A stretch of DNA of 64,000 nucleotides. It comes from Notospermus geniculatus. Taxonomy: Eukaryota; Nemertea; Pilidiophora; Heteronemertea; Lineidae. Under the pieces are notes generated by a model. That model made no database searches. It was given only the letters and a program-made list of their open reading frames with translations, and was not told the origin of the DNA. The stretch is from NCBI GenBank assembly GCA_002633025.1, contig NMRB01000424.1:324708-388707 (forward strand), read 5' to 3'. The position numbers and the translations under genes were made by a program. Positions 21,120 through 34,652 of the stretch are shown here, piece by piece; within the stretch, counting starts at the first letter, position 1, and every line of letters starts with the position of its first letter.

Positions 21120-22305
21120 CCACTGTTAATGTACATACACGTACACGTACATCTATTCGAGGACTTCAATACTGCAACTTATAAAATGTGTAAGCACGAT
21201 ACTTAACTTATACTTGGCCTAAACTCTTCAAAGCTCAGAAAGTTGCCATCAGCACTAATCTGCAAAAGATTATAAGGTATTGCTGAAGTTAGTTTAGTGG
21301 GCTTTTTAATTTCCATACAATCCAATGCTATTTTATGTTTGGGACTTGACGGTGGCCCTGTTGGCATACAGGCGGACACCCTTTCCTGTTACACCAGCGT
21401 AAAATAGTCTCGTTGAATGTAGAAGTAAGTGACACTGATGAATGGCTAAGGTACCTGGACCAACCAAATCAAGGAACGCTGCTTGCTCGTGTCAATGAAC
21501 TGTGAAAACCCTGATGAACTCGTACGTATCATCAGCAGTTAATCACAGACAAAACGGGGAGTTCGGCAGGACATCAATCATCACACTTTTTTTTCACTGT
21601 TACAATCATTATCAATATAATATAGGGGTGGAAAGTTGTGTTGTCGGAGCGGTGGCCATTCGACGGCTCTGCTGGGGGAATTCGGTAAACACGTGCGGGA
21701 GCACATCATCCTGCCCAGGAGGATAATCTCCGGTTATCTTCGTACCTTGGGCAATTCGTCGCCTCTCGTCGACTCCCGCGTGGTTTGAATTTCTGTCGCG
21801 CACGTGCGACATTTTTCGTCCGTAGGTTTTGCGGTAGGAAGGTGAGAATGTGGTTGATTTAGAAAGGTATGGAGGATGATTATACCCTCTCCCTTGCCGA
21901 TGGCATCGTGGGAACGGCGGTCAGTGCCACACCAGAATAAACTTCATCCTCCGAGATTCTTTGTGGCACGCCATTTCCAAACCGTGTATCACGTCAGTTG
22001 TTTAATGAAAAGGGTAAAGCTAATTCGGAAGGTATACATTTGGTATTTTCTCTCCACGATTCTTACTTAGCACCATCTTCTGCAGGTGGCCTCACGTTGC
22101 CATTGCAGTCTCTATTATGACGATTCGTTGCAAGTCAAGCTTGAAGGGAAAAATACAGTAATGAAAAAGCATTATCTGTTCGATTATTTGATTGTAATGG
22201 ATAAAAATGCCTCTTTCATAACAAGTTTCACCTTTTGATCGCAAATGGTAGATGCTTTTGTTTTGTAACAAAGGAAGACTAGTGGCCAAATCAGGTTCTG
22301 GTTAT
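21120..22305. other. No recognisable gene
   Basis: A short motif (CTTTTTAATTTCCATA) near 21300 repeats one near 20920, on the other side of the MITE at 20988. Otherwise nothing is seen. Confidence 0.4.
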
Positions 22306-22399
22306 ATTAGGTACGGCTCCATAAATTGGAGTGAAAATGGAGGAAAAGTGACTATTTTGGAGCAAACTTTCTCACTCCATGCATGGGGTCGTACCTAAT
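22306..22399. mobile_element. Small foldback, 94 bp
   Basis: ATTAGGTACGGCTCCAT...GGAGTGA on the left matches the inverse of the right end (ATTAGGTACGACCCCAT...GGAGTGA). Arms are about 32 bases with several mismatches. Confidence 0.65.
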
Positions 22400-22804
22400 G
22401 GAACCCAATATGGAACGTACTTTAGCGTACAATTGATCCACACGGCTGTTACATTGATACGTCGTAATTGGTAATGGCCTGTTTTTGTTTGCAGCAAGTA
22501 AGATTTTGATCGTGATGATCCCTGATGTTATATATGCGTGCTATCCAGGGATGATTATACTGTGGGGGTTAATTCATTAGTTCTCTTCAAGGCCAGCCGT
22601 ATGGCACCCGTAGCTATTTCATCATCATTACGTGTACTTTAACTTCCTTCGAGTTTCCGAATGGCGGCTCGAACCCGTACAAAGAGCATTAAGGTAATTA
22701 TCACATTTATGGTCGATTAGTGGTGTACGGAAGGAATGGCGCCTGTTTCTTTACAGACCAACACCACTTCATTCGTATGATACATTTGTATTTGATTTTT
22801 CCAT

Positions 22805-23012
22805 CAGGGCCGAAGCCATAGCATTATTGGCCCTGGTAAGCCTAAGTACGGACGAGGCCATCTCAAGCTTCTCATGTTTGGTGGGGTCTTTTACTTGCCC
22901 TTGCAAAGGAACAACCACGGCTTACTGTCCCATACGACGGACGTGAAGAGGCCCGGGATACGAACCTGGGACCTGCCACGTGCTAAGCGGACGTGATAAC
23001 CACTAGGCTTCG
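22805..23012 (-). mobile_element. tRNA-derived SINE-like copy 1
   Basis: On the minus strand the head (22948-23012) resembles a worn tRNA. It has CCTAGTGGTTATCACG (A box), an anticodon-arm-like GTCCGCTTAGCACGTGG and GGTTCGTATCC (B box), with CCCAG/CCGGG T-stem remnants. The body shares ACGGCTT, CCCATNCGACGGA and TTACTTGCCCTTGC with the copy at 44311-44472. The 3' part contains CAGGGCC...GGCCCTG pairing. Arm mismatches argue against a functional tRNA gene. Confidence 0.65.
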
Positions 23013-26000
23013 TATGATTCAAAAAACGAGTTCACTCTCTTTTCCCGATGTGCCACTCCTGGGGATGTTCTCCCTTCCTCTTCCTTTTCATGTTGGCCAA
23101 AAGGTGGGCATCGGCTCCGTGACTTACCTGGATTCCTCTACGGCATTTTACCCAGACCAAACTCTCTCCCCACGGCAGCTTCCTGTCTTCTTACCGTATT
23201 GTAGTTTTTTGTCGCCGTATGTTTTTTCCTGAACAAAGGTTCAGCAGTATATGAGCTCCATCTGAGGGTCTGAGGGGCTCTTCTCATTGAAACAACGAAG
23301 ATGGGGATTTGGCCTAGTGGGCCTGCTGCTCCTTAGTGCTGGCGATCTGGTAGGAAGCGATGTCTTTCACCTTAGAAACCCGTTTCTATTTTCATGTTCT
23401 CATTGAAACAACGTCTTAGACTACGATAAAAGTGCGAAGATTCTGGCTTCATCTAAATACTAATTGAAGTTCCATTAACTTTACGTTAATGGTTATAAAT
23501 CGCTTGACTTGAATTCCGCCACCAATCAGGTATTGATCAACGGATCATGATTAAAGCGACGGAGGGAATATTAAGGACCCTGCAGGGTCGTAGCAGGTTC
23601 TGATACAAATGTCCAACCCCGATGTTGGTATGAATGAAGCCAGACGGCGTGTTGTCAAGGAAGGTAACTAATGTTTAGTAGGCTACTGGTTTCATCCATC
23701 ACGATGGCCCAAGGAATTATCTACACCACAGTTAGGGGCTCCAAAGCATCATAGCTTACACCTGTGCATTGCAGTTCATGATTATTTTTTGATCCACGAT
23801 TAAGGACATCTTTGTTCATCTTTCTTCGTCCGGTGTAAATATTCCTCTTGTATTCCGTACGCAGAACGTTGGTAGAGCGTTGATGGTACATGCAAGTTGG
23901 GACACTCACCAATCCGCAGATCCTGAAAAACATACATGTAACTCATCGATGAAATGAATGCTCCCGAGATGGGAATTCCCCTGCCTGAATGACATCACGG
24001 GATATCCCAAAGTACTGTCATCTGATTGGCTTGTTCTTCGGTTCCCGACTTTGTTTCGTTCCGGCGATTGAACTGATCCATCGTTTAATGTATCTTTTTT
24101 GCTTCTGTTTGTGATATAGCATAAACTTTCAATTAGACACCCATATTTTGTAAGAATGAGGAAGTCAAACATACTTAGCTGGGTTTATTGTGGGTGTATT
24201 TCTAAGGAGCGACCATGGCAATTTGTAGAACAGAAACAAATCTCACAACGCGCAATCAGGTCTAGACTCTGTGTTTTTTCCATGCTAAGTTGGAGGTTAC
24301 TCTTCTGTGAATTTGACGACTCAAAGAATAGACACTGACCTCGAAAGCAGAGGTTCTTTCTTCGTTTTCATGTACTATATTCTATTTACCAGTCAAGTCA
24401 CCTCGACTCTGCACGAACACCTGGACAACTCGGTAACCAAGATGACGCAGCAAAAGGCACAAAATGTGTAAACAATAGTTTCACAGGTGTTTTCGCACTA
24501 CAGAACCATTAAATAGGATTATTTCAATAGGCCACGGATGCTGCAGGACTTGGTATTATCTGGCTGGGGCACTGGCCTGATCCTGAAGTGATAATGGCCC
24601 AACGTTCTGTCTCCAGCACGTCTTTTTGTTGTTCCGACGTCGAGATACAAAGTCATCTTATTGTCTGCAGCCCGAGTTTTAACAAAGGTGCCTCTACTCA
24701 TCATTGAGATGGCACTTTTGTGAATAGGATATTATGTCTTTACAACAGATTATGCTCACCTTTCCATTTCAATGGTTGAGCCTGGACGAATCCATTATGA
24801 CGATATGGTCGAGTGGAGTTTGGGGTGGATGCAAAACTAGAGCAGTATTTACTTCTAAGATAACATGTTTAAAAGGAAATTTCTTCGATAGAGTAATTCA
24901 AAACCAAAGGGTACCATTACATCATCATGTCGTGAACGCCCTTCGTAAAACAAGTCTTACATTCGCCTCAGTGTTATGACCGAAATATCTTTTCTTGTAC
25001 GCAACAGCGAATAGCATTCGGCTAATTTTTGCTCGATCGTAGATTTTTGTTTCATTCCAATCATCACTTTTGTCTAACAGACCTCAGTCGTGTCAGGTTC
25101 GGGTTTGATACAGACATCAGCCACATACACGCCTGCCCCTGGGATAGGAACTTAGCTGTCAAAGAGATCAAACTCTCCTCCAACTTCACTGATTGCCCCA
25201 GATCACTTTACCAGCACACCCTGCCTGATCGTCCGCCTCCAAGACCCCTGCTAGACCCTTATATCGACTATTGCCTCCGTATAGCCCGTGGCAACAGCAC
25301 AAGTGGCGATCTACGGTGTATTGAGCTAACTATCTGACCACATTGACAGTTGTACGATTACATTGTCATTATGATGCTCGTCCTTAACGCTTGGCTGCAG
25401 CTCCAAGGAGGGGGTCGGCACACGAGAACACGTCCACCGGGAATATCCATCTCATTCTATATCGTGGATTGTGATCGGGTGGCAGAAATCTTGGAAAACT
25501 TGGAACAGACGGATTTCCGATTATAAAGAATTTTTTAAGCTCGTGAAGCCTAGCTGACGTCATTGATTTGAAAATGATATGTTGCATTGTCCATTTGGAT
25601 TTTATTACATCAGAGTTGCACTTGCCGCAGTATCAGCTGCAATAAAATAGTACTCATGTATTTCAAAATGTTGTTGATACCATGACTTTATTACAACTTG
25701 AAGTTACAATGGTCCGAGCTTTCGGCCGCAATTTTTCGTTGACTTTATGATTTCTAACGACGTGATGTAAGATCAACACGGCGCAATTTCCAGTTTCTAC
25801 AATAACGGCAATGGTCAGGCAGAGAAAAACTTGTGTCGTCAAAGAAATTACAATTAATTTGTACATGTAATGCCGCAGCAAAATTGCCAGATATTTTTCA
25901 GATCATGAAAATTCCTAAGCAATTTTTCATGGCAATGGGGAAAAAACTCTGAGATCGACATATCTTTCTGACTTTTTTAGATTTTAGAAATCCTCCGAAT

Positions 26001-26225
26001 TCCATAAATAATGTGTCGCGATCTTTGAACTTCATTTGACAAGTCACTTGGCGCGACTTCTACATACATACGTAACGTATGAGTAATTCAGAGGAAATCC
26101 AAATTTCTAGCATGGCTAACATTCTTGGTGCTCATCCATCCTAGGCTTTGTGAAATTTGAACTTTGACAGATTTAAGAGATTGTTGCGTGGTGTTAGGGA
26201 AAGCCGTGGCAGCTGCTTGCACCAA
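23013..26225. other. No recognisable gene (3.2 kb)
   Basis: Several 60-100 codon frames occur (22993-23232, 24734-24979, 25029-25337 and others) without known motifs. TACATGTA occurs near 23931 and 25862. No repeat with a partner in the window was found. Confidence 0.4.
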
Positions 26226-26467
26226 TAGACCGTTCTCAGATTGACGTAAATGACAAAGATCTGCGCACTTCCGCCGAAATCTCAACCACAGCCTCGGTCT
26301 GAAACTGATGACGTAGCACAGACAACCCCACGAGAGTGACTTCGAAGGCGTTGCGTCAGAGTCGACCATTGCTGAATCATGGACTGCGTCATGTCAGCTG
26401 GTTTCAGATCGAGGTTCTGGTTGAGATTTCGGCGGAAGTGCGCAGATCTGCGAATTTGAGAATCGTC
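26226..26467. mobile_element. TA-flanked MITE, copy 2 (partner at 8.8 kb)
   Basis: Runs from TAGACCGTTCTCAGATTGAC to GAATTTGAGAATCGTC. It matches 8797-9047 along nearly its full length and is slightly shorter near ACTTCCGCCGAAATCTC, where copy 1 has an altered stretch. This copy has the cleaner left subterminal arm. Confidence 0.85.
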
Positions 26468-27518
26468 CATCAAGGAACTTTACCTCAAAATGCATGTTTG
26501 AAAAAATATCTTTTTAACCCTGCATGCACGGACTTGCTTCCTGTCGTCTTTACTGTCACGAATCTTTCACTGTGGTTTTACATTTTTTAGAACATTTTAC
26601 TTGATACTGACTTATTTCCAATATCTTGCCATTTTTCCCCGTACACGTTTTTTCCTTTCCGCTGTCGTTGCTCTTTACACTGACTGTGGCGGCAGTGGCG
26701 GCACGGCATCCGAACGCACGCGCCGTCTGCCTTACGCCGACTGAGTAAACCACCTCAACAATGACATGCATAATCAAAACAAAGAGATAATTACCAGTGG
26801 AGCCGGCAAGAAACTTCAAAGCTTGCCTCATCTAGCTCTTCCTGGCGAAGAAGATCATTCCCCTGCTCCTGGATGACGGGCGTGAGCTGAATTCTCGAGC
26901 GGCCCAATGGAGTGTAAACGACTTCCGTTGCGCCTCAAACGAACTTCCCGCACCCTTAATTTTACTTTCTCGTGCAGATTTTAATTGGGTGAGCTAAATG
27001 TTCTTCTGTTTCAAGCACTAACGAGCCTCCGAGGTCAGTTTAACTTCCGAAGGTATGGCCCGCGGTGCTTAATTGTAATTTTAGAGGGCCGTCTGCAGTT
27101 GAATTGAGTTTGGTAAATAGTTATTTATTCCCAGTGCGAAGTGACGCTATAACGGCGTGTATAGAAGGCTCTGTTTTCACTTTAAATAGTGTCTATTCGA
27201 TATCTCATTAAATTTTACGGTTACATTACTGCAGAAAAGATTAAATTGGTTGAGTATGGCTATTGACCCGCGGATTGCATGACTGAGATATGATATAGGG
27301 AGCCGGTAGTCGAATACATTGAAGAGATGCGGGAGGCTGACGCCAAGCATTCAGTGTGTTGGTGATATACAGCGGCATTTGGATGATTTTTCTCGGTGTC
27401 TTTTGGTCATTTGTCGATTCTAACAAGACGACCGACTCTGGAGGAGTTGAAATAAAACAGATGAAAACTGAAAAAAATCAGAAGTTTTTCATCAGTAATT
27501 GGTATTCCCTTTAAGGCA
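26468..27518. other. No recognisable gene
   Basis: Frame 26556-26831 (-) has a hydrophobic stretch but no family match. Nothing else is seen. Confidence 0.4.
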
Positions 27519-27694
27519 GGTGTAATGAAATCTAATGTTCCCGATACCAGATGTCCGCTTCTTTTGTACAGGGGACATCTCGTGACAGAAGTTCTTGTCT
27601 GTTAGTGTCCGGCCTATTGTAGCTGCCGCTTATTCCGTCAGAATCTTTTGTTGGGGGACATCTCATATCGGGGTACATGACATTCTACTACACC
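27519..27694. mobile_element. Inverted-repeat MITE, related family member 3
   Basis: The left end GGTGTAATGAAATCTAATGT continues with CCCGATACCAGATGTCC. The right end on the other strand reads GGTGTAGTAGAATGTCATGT, then CCCCGATATGAGATGTCC. The interior has GCCGCTTATTCCGTCA. Member 1 at 9099 has the same left end. Confidence 0.8.
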
Positions 27695-27873
27695 GGTGTG
27701 ACATCTGCCAGTGTCTCTCTATGCCAGTGTTCCCCTTATTGTTTGGGGAACGCTCACAGATAGATCGACACATTTCTCTTTGCGCCCCATTTTGTCAAAT
27801 CGCAGCTTATTGCGTCAGACAATAAATAAGGGAACACTCACAGATGGTGAACATTCAAAAATGTCACACGGGT
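27694..27873. mobile_element. Inverted-repeat MITE, related family member 4, abutting member 3
   Basis: Starts at CCGGTGTGACATCTGCCAGT, directly adjoining the previous element. It ends with ATGTCACACGGG, whose inverse CCCGTGTGACAT matches the start. The interior has GCAGCTTATTGCGTCA and several AGTGTTCCC/GGGAACACT words. A second copy of this type is at 56994-57164. Confidence 0.75.
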
Positions 27874-30800
27874 TTGCATTTGCACAACATGCAACTTTTT
27901 CATATGCAACCAAGAGCAACTTTCAAACGTAATGAAACCTACCTTAGTTTGATAGTCACATTTATTAATGCAATGCACTCAATGCAACCTTGGTGATCAA
28001 TTTGGGTGCTTAATATTCTGGAGGGAGGACAAGCAGAAATGGTTGAATAGGCTGGTAGTGTTGCTGCTTTTCTTGTTGTGGTAGAGGATAGGCCTACTTG
28101 ACAAAAAAGTGAAGAAAAAGAAGGACAGAAACGCAACAAGAATGTGAGTTAAAGATGACCTGATTGGATCTTCGGGAGGATCAGATGGGATCTTCTGGAA
28201 GACGAAATTTGCAGCGTATCATCCCTTCTAAGGGAGAGGTCCTTGGTGAGATCAGTTTCAGCAGCCATTTTGGCTATGAAATAAACATTGCTCACTTGCA
28301 TGACCAATAGGGCCTATGATTGGTTGGTGCCTGAACTGTAATTGATAGTTTGTGCAACCTCAGAAAAATTAGCTTCATGCTGCCAGGAGTGGAGTCATAG
28401 GTAAACTAATCTGTAAAGAATGTCGTTCATGCTTCTCATTGGAAGATGATACATCTGGATAATTCCATCAATTTGACCTGTCACATCTTTCGTCATCTTC
28501 ATCTCAAGACTTCATGGCATTTTAACAACATTGAAATGCTTGAGTGCATTATTAAAATCCAGCTTACGCTACTGCAAAATAGCATTCAAATACCAAATTG
28601 GCATATCAAGAACGTACCGGGTCAGTGTCCTCAACTCGGGGCAGTAAATGGTATGTCAACCACTTAAAATGCATTAACCATTCATTTTTGACAGAAAAAT
28701 CTGGCGCGTGCCAATGAAATTGTTATGTGAAACAGTGATGCATTGGGCCGTGCTATCCCCATAGAAAGGTTTACCCAAGTGGCCCATCATTTCAATAATA
28801 TAAACACGACTTCCAATTCCAGCCTTTTCTAATTCAAATCAGAAAACTTCATATCATCCCGTCTAAAATTGGGACTTTTGCATGACTATATTGCTATTCG
28901 AGACGGCTTCATTACCATTGCAAATGGCCACTAAACCCGTGCATGGTATGCTGATGCTTTGCATAACAGTGAATAGACTGGAGCAGAGCTTGGCGCGGAG
29001 ACGTTCATTTTCCTGCAGGTTTATTCCCACAAAATACGATTTCGGACTAAACAGGGCCCTCAGGACCTGAGCATGGTGTTTTTAAACACGGACACCACAA
29101 GGAGTCCGAGTTCCAGCGTAAAATGAGCATAGGAAGGCGTCCGACGGATGACAAAATGAGCCGCGATGAATCTTTTCGGAATGTACGCCTTGGTAAGGAG
29201 CTTGATTCAAAGTCAGTGCTACTCCATCCGTGGACCTGAGGAAACCGAAGGACGCTATGGCCGAAGTCCGTTGCCAGGGGGTTGAAAACCCTTCCATAAT
29301 CAGGTAAATCGTGTTGTCTTCCTTATCTTTGTACATGATGTATGTCCTGGTTGATTCAGCGACCGGCGAACATGGCGGCGGCTACTGTGATTCATTCAAT
29401 AGATTACCGGTAGCCTCGGGCGACGTGATTTCCTCGGCCGAGGGATAGGAAGCGGCCATGAAAAACACCCCATCGCTCTTTTTAAATGTTGTCTGTCTCT
29501 GTCATAGTGTCCGATGGTTACTTAAAAATGAGCACACATATATAATAGGTGTGCGATATATATCTATCGATCCGATTCTGTCACGCATGCGCTGTTGTTG
29601 TGTCCGGGCACTGCCGGTGTCCATCAGATAATTTTTCTTTTGCGGCGAAAATTTGTTGACAATTCCAAACAATCGCCCTAATGACGGACACCGTTGAATT
29701 TTCCTTAGGAAATCCATGGACTGGTTGAAGTGAATGGTACTAAAGATGAGCTAGGTAATTGGCGGTAATACATGCCCTGGAGTAGCTTTTAAACTTTTGC
29801 TCCCCCAATTGTGGCCAGACTCGGAGGACTGCTGACGTTAAATTCGATTTCCCAGCGTACAAAGGCCATCATTTTCTCATTTTCGACCACATTTCGATTT
29901 ATGCTGTCCCTGGTTCGGCTTAGGCGGAGTCAATACGTGAGCCTGATGGCCCATCACGGTATTCTATAGCCAATCATGAGGTCAACAATCCCGAGCAGTA
30001 CCTCTTTAACTAGGATCAGGGAGACAGACGATAATCTCTCTAATGATCACCTACTCGGTCTACCCTGGAAGGCGAGTCGTCAAACTTTGTGTATAGGTAG
30101 AACGTGACCGCCGGTAACGCCATCTATGGGGAAAGCGTAACAGTGGTATTCAGATTCTTTTCGGGTACCATTTTGGTTTTTGAAAATTTCGTGATCCTCA
30201 TCAAGTTGAAAGGACGAGGGTCAACATCAGTGAAGAATTAGTAGAAATTTCCAAACTGTAAACTTGCAGAGACCTCAAAATGCATCAATGCCATGTCCGA
30301 TGCATCTTGAACCATGAGGGTTCATATCGTTTCGCCTTTATGATCCTTGTTCTGCAGGGAGAAGATTACGTAAAAGATTTTAAAGAACAAAATTTTGTGG
30401 AAACACTGACAATCCCTCCGCAATAGAAATCGTTTCAGGTTATTTTTAGACATCAAGCATTTTGAGATGGTTTGAAAACTCATCAAAAATACATTTGGGA
30501 CACCGATAATATTTTTTCTCCGCTGTTTCTATTATTATTGTATTTTTATTTTTATGTATTCTAAATTTGAGTGCCCTTGTAATACCATGCTAGAGCATGT
30601 TGAAGAGTACTTTCTGATATTTAGTCATGATGTAAAATAATCTATCACACCGACACAATGTATACAAATAATGCACAAAACAGGAATTGAGAGGCTAAAA
30701 ACGTACCATATAAACGTTATGAGGAATAGGAGTAAATTTTATATAGACTTCGGCCTAAAATAGAAAAATACATGGACATTCCTTTTTCTACGGGGTGTTT

Positions 30801-33230
30801 CAGAATTTTTCTATTCTATATCGTTCATCTTTTTTTTCATTTTTTGCACGCCGTGCACAGGAAAGACCAGAAACGTGAAGGTATCGGCAAAGTACTCATA
30901 TCCCTCTAAACACACCCCTAGACAAATGACCCCACTTATGAGAATAGCTGCACAATAGCCAGGGCTTGTAGCCGAGGGTCGAATTGTTATGTACCCAAAA
31001 CCATTTTCTTGACATATTCCGTCTCTAAGAGCAAATAAACCTAGTAAACCTTGTCGAGTGCCATCTAAACCTGTCAAAACGATAGAAATTTGGTCAATGG
31101 TACTTGCAATACTTGCCTGGGAGAAGGACCTTAGTGGCCTTGCCCATGACTGAATGATGTCTATACATCATACATCTCACCAAATTTGATTTCTGCAATT
31201 ACACGGCTGTCACCGGTCGCTACTTCTCTCAGTTCCGCTGCACGCTGTATGGGACTATCTTGTGTGTTCCGTCTGCCTTTCGGTGTCGGTCAGTAGAGCT
31301 TTAGAAACAACATATGGATTAAATTATTGTGCTCAAATAGATTGAACTGTTATATTGAGCGCCACCTAGCAACGTACATAGACCTAGGCTTTTTTGTATT
31401 CAAATGCCTGTCCAGGGACACCGTTATATTGGGGGTAATCAAGAAAGCGACAATATACTTATATGTACTGGCTTCCAAACCCTCACCCAAACACGGGCCG
31501 TCTTCTGCAGAAGGCATGTTTTTGTTTTGACGGAAACTTTGACCTGTAATCGATATGTATTTTTTGTCATTTGATATGTCCCTATATAGTTCGGCTGAAA
31601 TTTAGTATTCGGAAACTCCCGAGACGCCGTCTCAAGTAGGGATGGAATTGGATTGTTGATATCGGCAAGAGACAGATACGTTCCACATATTCCATGCCGA
31701 GTGTTCTCTTACGAAGGCCGACGATTATCCCACATGTCTACTTGAAATCGTAAAAAACCAATGCACCCAGTGCACCATCTGAAGATGATGTATCAGATAA
31801 CGTGGACACTGCAAGGCAGAAAGCAGACGACATGTGTATGTCACCCTATCACCGTATTTCTGCATGTAATGGATTTTGGCGTCTAGAGGCTAAAAACTGT
31901 CCTTGTATTATTCCATGAATAAGTAATACATTTTTTTGCAATATATACTTGCAATGGAAAAATGGGATGGCGACTGCGACTATGGGGCCTTGAATGGAAA
32001 GTGATCTTAGATAATCGACAAAAAGCTTATGCAGTATCTATTTCATAGGATTTTTTTACTTGCTCCATTTTATTCCATTTCAATTCCCAGTTCTTTCTCG
32101 GGACACGATGTACAGGCTCACGCAACTAAAGTGTCCCTTCAACGGCAGAAATCGTTGACTCCTTTCCTAGTGGTGTGTAGGAATCTCTGATTCTACAGAA
32201 CGACCGCCCTCATACACTCATTTCCAGCAATGTTGACGAAGCCACAGTCTGAATCATTCAGATTCAGGATTAGAATGCGAAGCACACATCCCATAAACGA
32301 GGTCAATCCAAATAAATGACAAAAACGCCATAAAAAGCACGCCTTTTGTGCGAGGTGGGACACTGTTGGGTAAAACAGCATCGGCAGAGTGTGGTACTCT
32401 AACTTGAGTATGTACTACTGCATTAACGCTTCTCAATTTGATCCATGTAACCGTAACGCTGCAGAACCTATACGTGCAAACGATGAAGCCAGCGATTGAG
32501 GAACTGAGTAAAATGGGAGTTGAAGCGAGGCGTATTTTCCAGTTCCATCTATCTGACATCACAGGTCACGTCTTGACATTTGTATGCAAGTCACAGTTAT
32601 ACTTCATGTCAGTGATGCACTGAGTTTTCATTAGAGACAAGAACCGTCTCTGCATTAGTCGAGCGGCATATTTGTCACACTGATTACGTCGGCTAACGTT
32701 TTTATAGTCAGTAATACAATATCAAATTAACCCGTGTTGACGAAAACTGCAGTGAAATTGGATGAAGAAACCTTTGGGATATGGCTTTCTCTGATGCAGT
32801 TGTTATTATAACAGACCCTTGTGGGTTGACGGTGTGATAAAGTCAGGATTCAATTTGAACTGGCGGGTGTGACGTATTGGTATATTGATGAAGTATTGAA
32901 AATGTATCAATTCACCAAGATCTATATGATTTTAGAAACTTATTTGGTCAAACTTATACTAGTTGGGCAGCAAGAGGGACAGAAAATTTGGTCCCTTAGT
33001 AACAAATTGTCCACGTACTATTGCCTGAATGAAAATTTCGTGGACACTATTGATTTACAAATAGTTTGGCATACCCTGCTTAGTACTTGGTGTTAAAAAA
33101 GAAAAAAAGTTAAACGCAGGGAACAACTTTGCATTTATTCAATGCAATGGGCAAAGAACCCATGATGTAGTGCAAAACTTGGTACGTACGTTTCTGCACG
33201 CTTACTTATAATATACATGTAAATTAAAGA
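27874..33230. other. Largely featureless 5.4 kb
   Basis: I see no inverted-repeat element, tandem array or exon here. Frames are short (at most about 102 codons, 32254-32562 -) and unassigned. A short palindrome GTGTTTTTAAACAC occurs near 29074. This may be intron or intergenic DNA. Confidence 0.4.
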
Positions 33231-33247
33231 AGATGGGGGGGGGGGGA
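33231..33247. repeat. Poly-G tract
   Basis: A run of more than ten G follows GAAGAT, with one TACATGTA on each side (33221 and 33252). Confidence 0.8.
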
Positions 33248-34056
33248 TAAAAATACATGTACTTCGTAAAAATCCAACAGAACATTTTGGTGGTCCATCT
33301 CATCACATCTCTATTACCCGGTACTATCGTAATATAGAAACGTAAATTTTTCTCTTCTTGTGGTAAAGGCGACCACAGGCTGATTTTCATATTTACTGGC
33401 AGATATTGCAATGTTTTGCCTTATGTTAGCACGCAAGAATGACACACGCTGAATATAAGCCAGAAAGCCATCAAGAATACGATGATCCCTTGGAGACAGT
33501 GCTGTCATTCTTAAAAGTGCAATCTCGATATCTTTCTAAGACATGACGGATAAGATCACGACTGAAAATCCTTCCATAAGTTACCAATGATTCGATCGGT
33601 ACGAGATCGAGATCTTCCACCGATCGTATTTGAACGTCTTTTCACTAGTTCTCCTCCCAAATCTGTAATTACCCCGAAGTGATGTCCGTCGGTATCTCTG
33701 GTGGTGATCTTCGGGGCGGTGAGGGTTTAATAACGGTTTGTTATCACGTGGCATCTCGTACGCTGACTTCACTGTTGACAGGTCTATTTATCGTGAAAAT
33801 ATGACTCAAGGAGTGCTCTGGAGCGAATGGGTTGATGGTTCACTGGCCTTGGGCATTGCACGCAGTTGAATCATAGAAGTTTGGATGTTCCGTCGTTTTA
33901 TCGGTTGCATTGGACCAATCTGTACTCTCAAACATCCTCGTGTGCTCCTTCATCTTACCAAAAATACAAGGAGTCCTCGCCAGTACCGTCTTCCAATACT
34001 GCAGCGTTTTACCGCAGCGTTTTATATTCCGAGTGTGCATTGTGGACAGTGCTTTC
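33248..34056. other. No recognisable gene
   Basis: Only unassigned short frames. The phrase TTTTGGTGGTCCATC near 33282 recurs near 34557. Confidence 0.4.
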
Positions 34057-34133
34057 ATACATACTGACGAATACGTGCTCCTAATCCATCCTGCATACAT
34101 ACTTACGAATACGTGCTCCTATATCCATCCTGC
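34057..34133. repeat. Tandem duplication, 2 units of about 38 bp
   Basis: CATACATACTGACGAATACG starts the first unit, and CATACATACTTACGAATACG starts the second at about 34095. Both end in ATCCATCCTG. The 139-codon + frame 33910-34329 crosses it and is probably spurious. Confidence 0.75.
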
Positions 34134-34588
34134 AGCGTTGAGTATCTATGTCGTGGGAACTCGACCACATTTTTGGCATGCATCTTGCGGCAAGTGGGTT
34201 ATTCTGGCGGGTATGAAGTGTCACCCTAACATTGTTAGGTCATACGGATTTGGTTTTTTGTATGTCAAAAGCTGCTCACAAGATATTTCTGTTGGATCCG
34301 AGAACCAAATAGCATCTGTCAATTCGTAATTTTGTCAGGGGACATTTATTGTCAGGGTTACCATCCCGCACACACCGGTTTCTGAAAAGATGCGTCTGCT
34401 GTGATCTTTAACTCATAGTTCTACAACTGTATTGCCTACCCCGTATGTGTGCTGAGGAACCCTGCCTCTTCAAAGCTTTTTGAGCAACAGGCCTCAGTGG
34501 ACTGCACAGCTGTGAGCCAATCAACGAGTTATCAGCGTTGACACAGTGACCATAACATTTTGGTGGTCCATCACATCTCACACGACTT

Positions 34589-34652
34589 TTACACCAGTCT
34601 CATCGTTAGGGCGGCTAGTCTTACACCAGTCTCATCGTTAGGGCGGCTAGTC
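34589..34652. repeat. Exact tandem duplication, 2 units of 32 bp
   Basis: TTACACCAGTCTCATCGTTA begins at 34589 and again at 34621. The two 32-base units are identical, implying a recent duplication. Confidence 0.9.

Noticed and set aside
20735-21169. 144-codon minus frame
   Set aside because: It crosses two MITEs with inverted ends. The frame follows the repeats.
22948-23012. Functional tRNA gene on the minus strand
   Set aside because: A and B boxes are present, but the arms have mismatches and the body continues as a SINE-like repeat with a second copy at 44.3 kb.
33910-34329. 139-codon plus frame
   Set aside because: Contains a 38-bp tandem duplication and overlaps three other open frames. 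No known motif.
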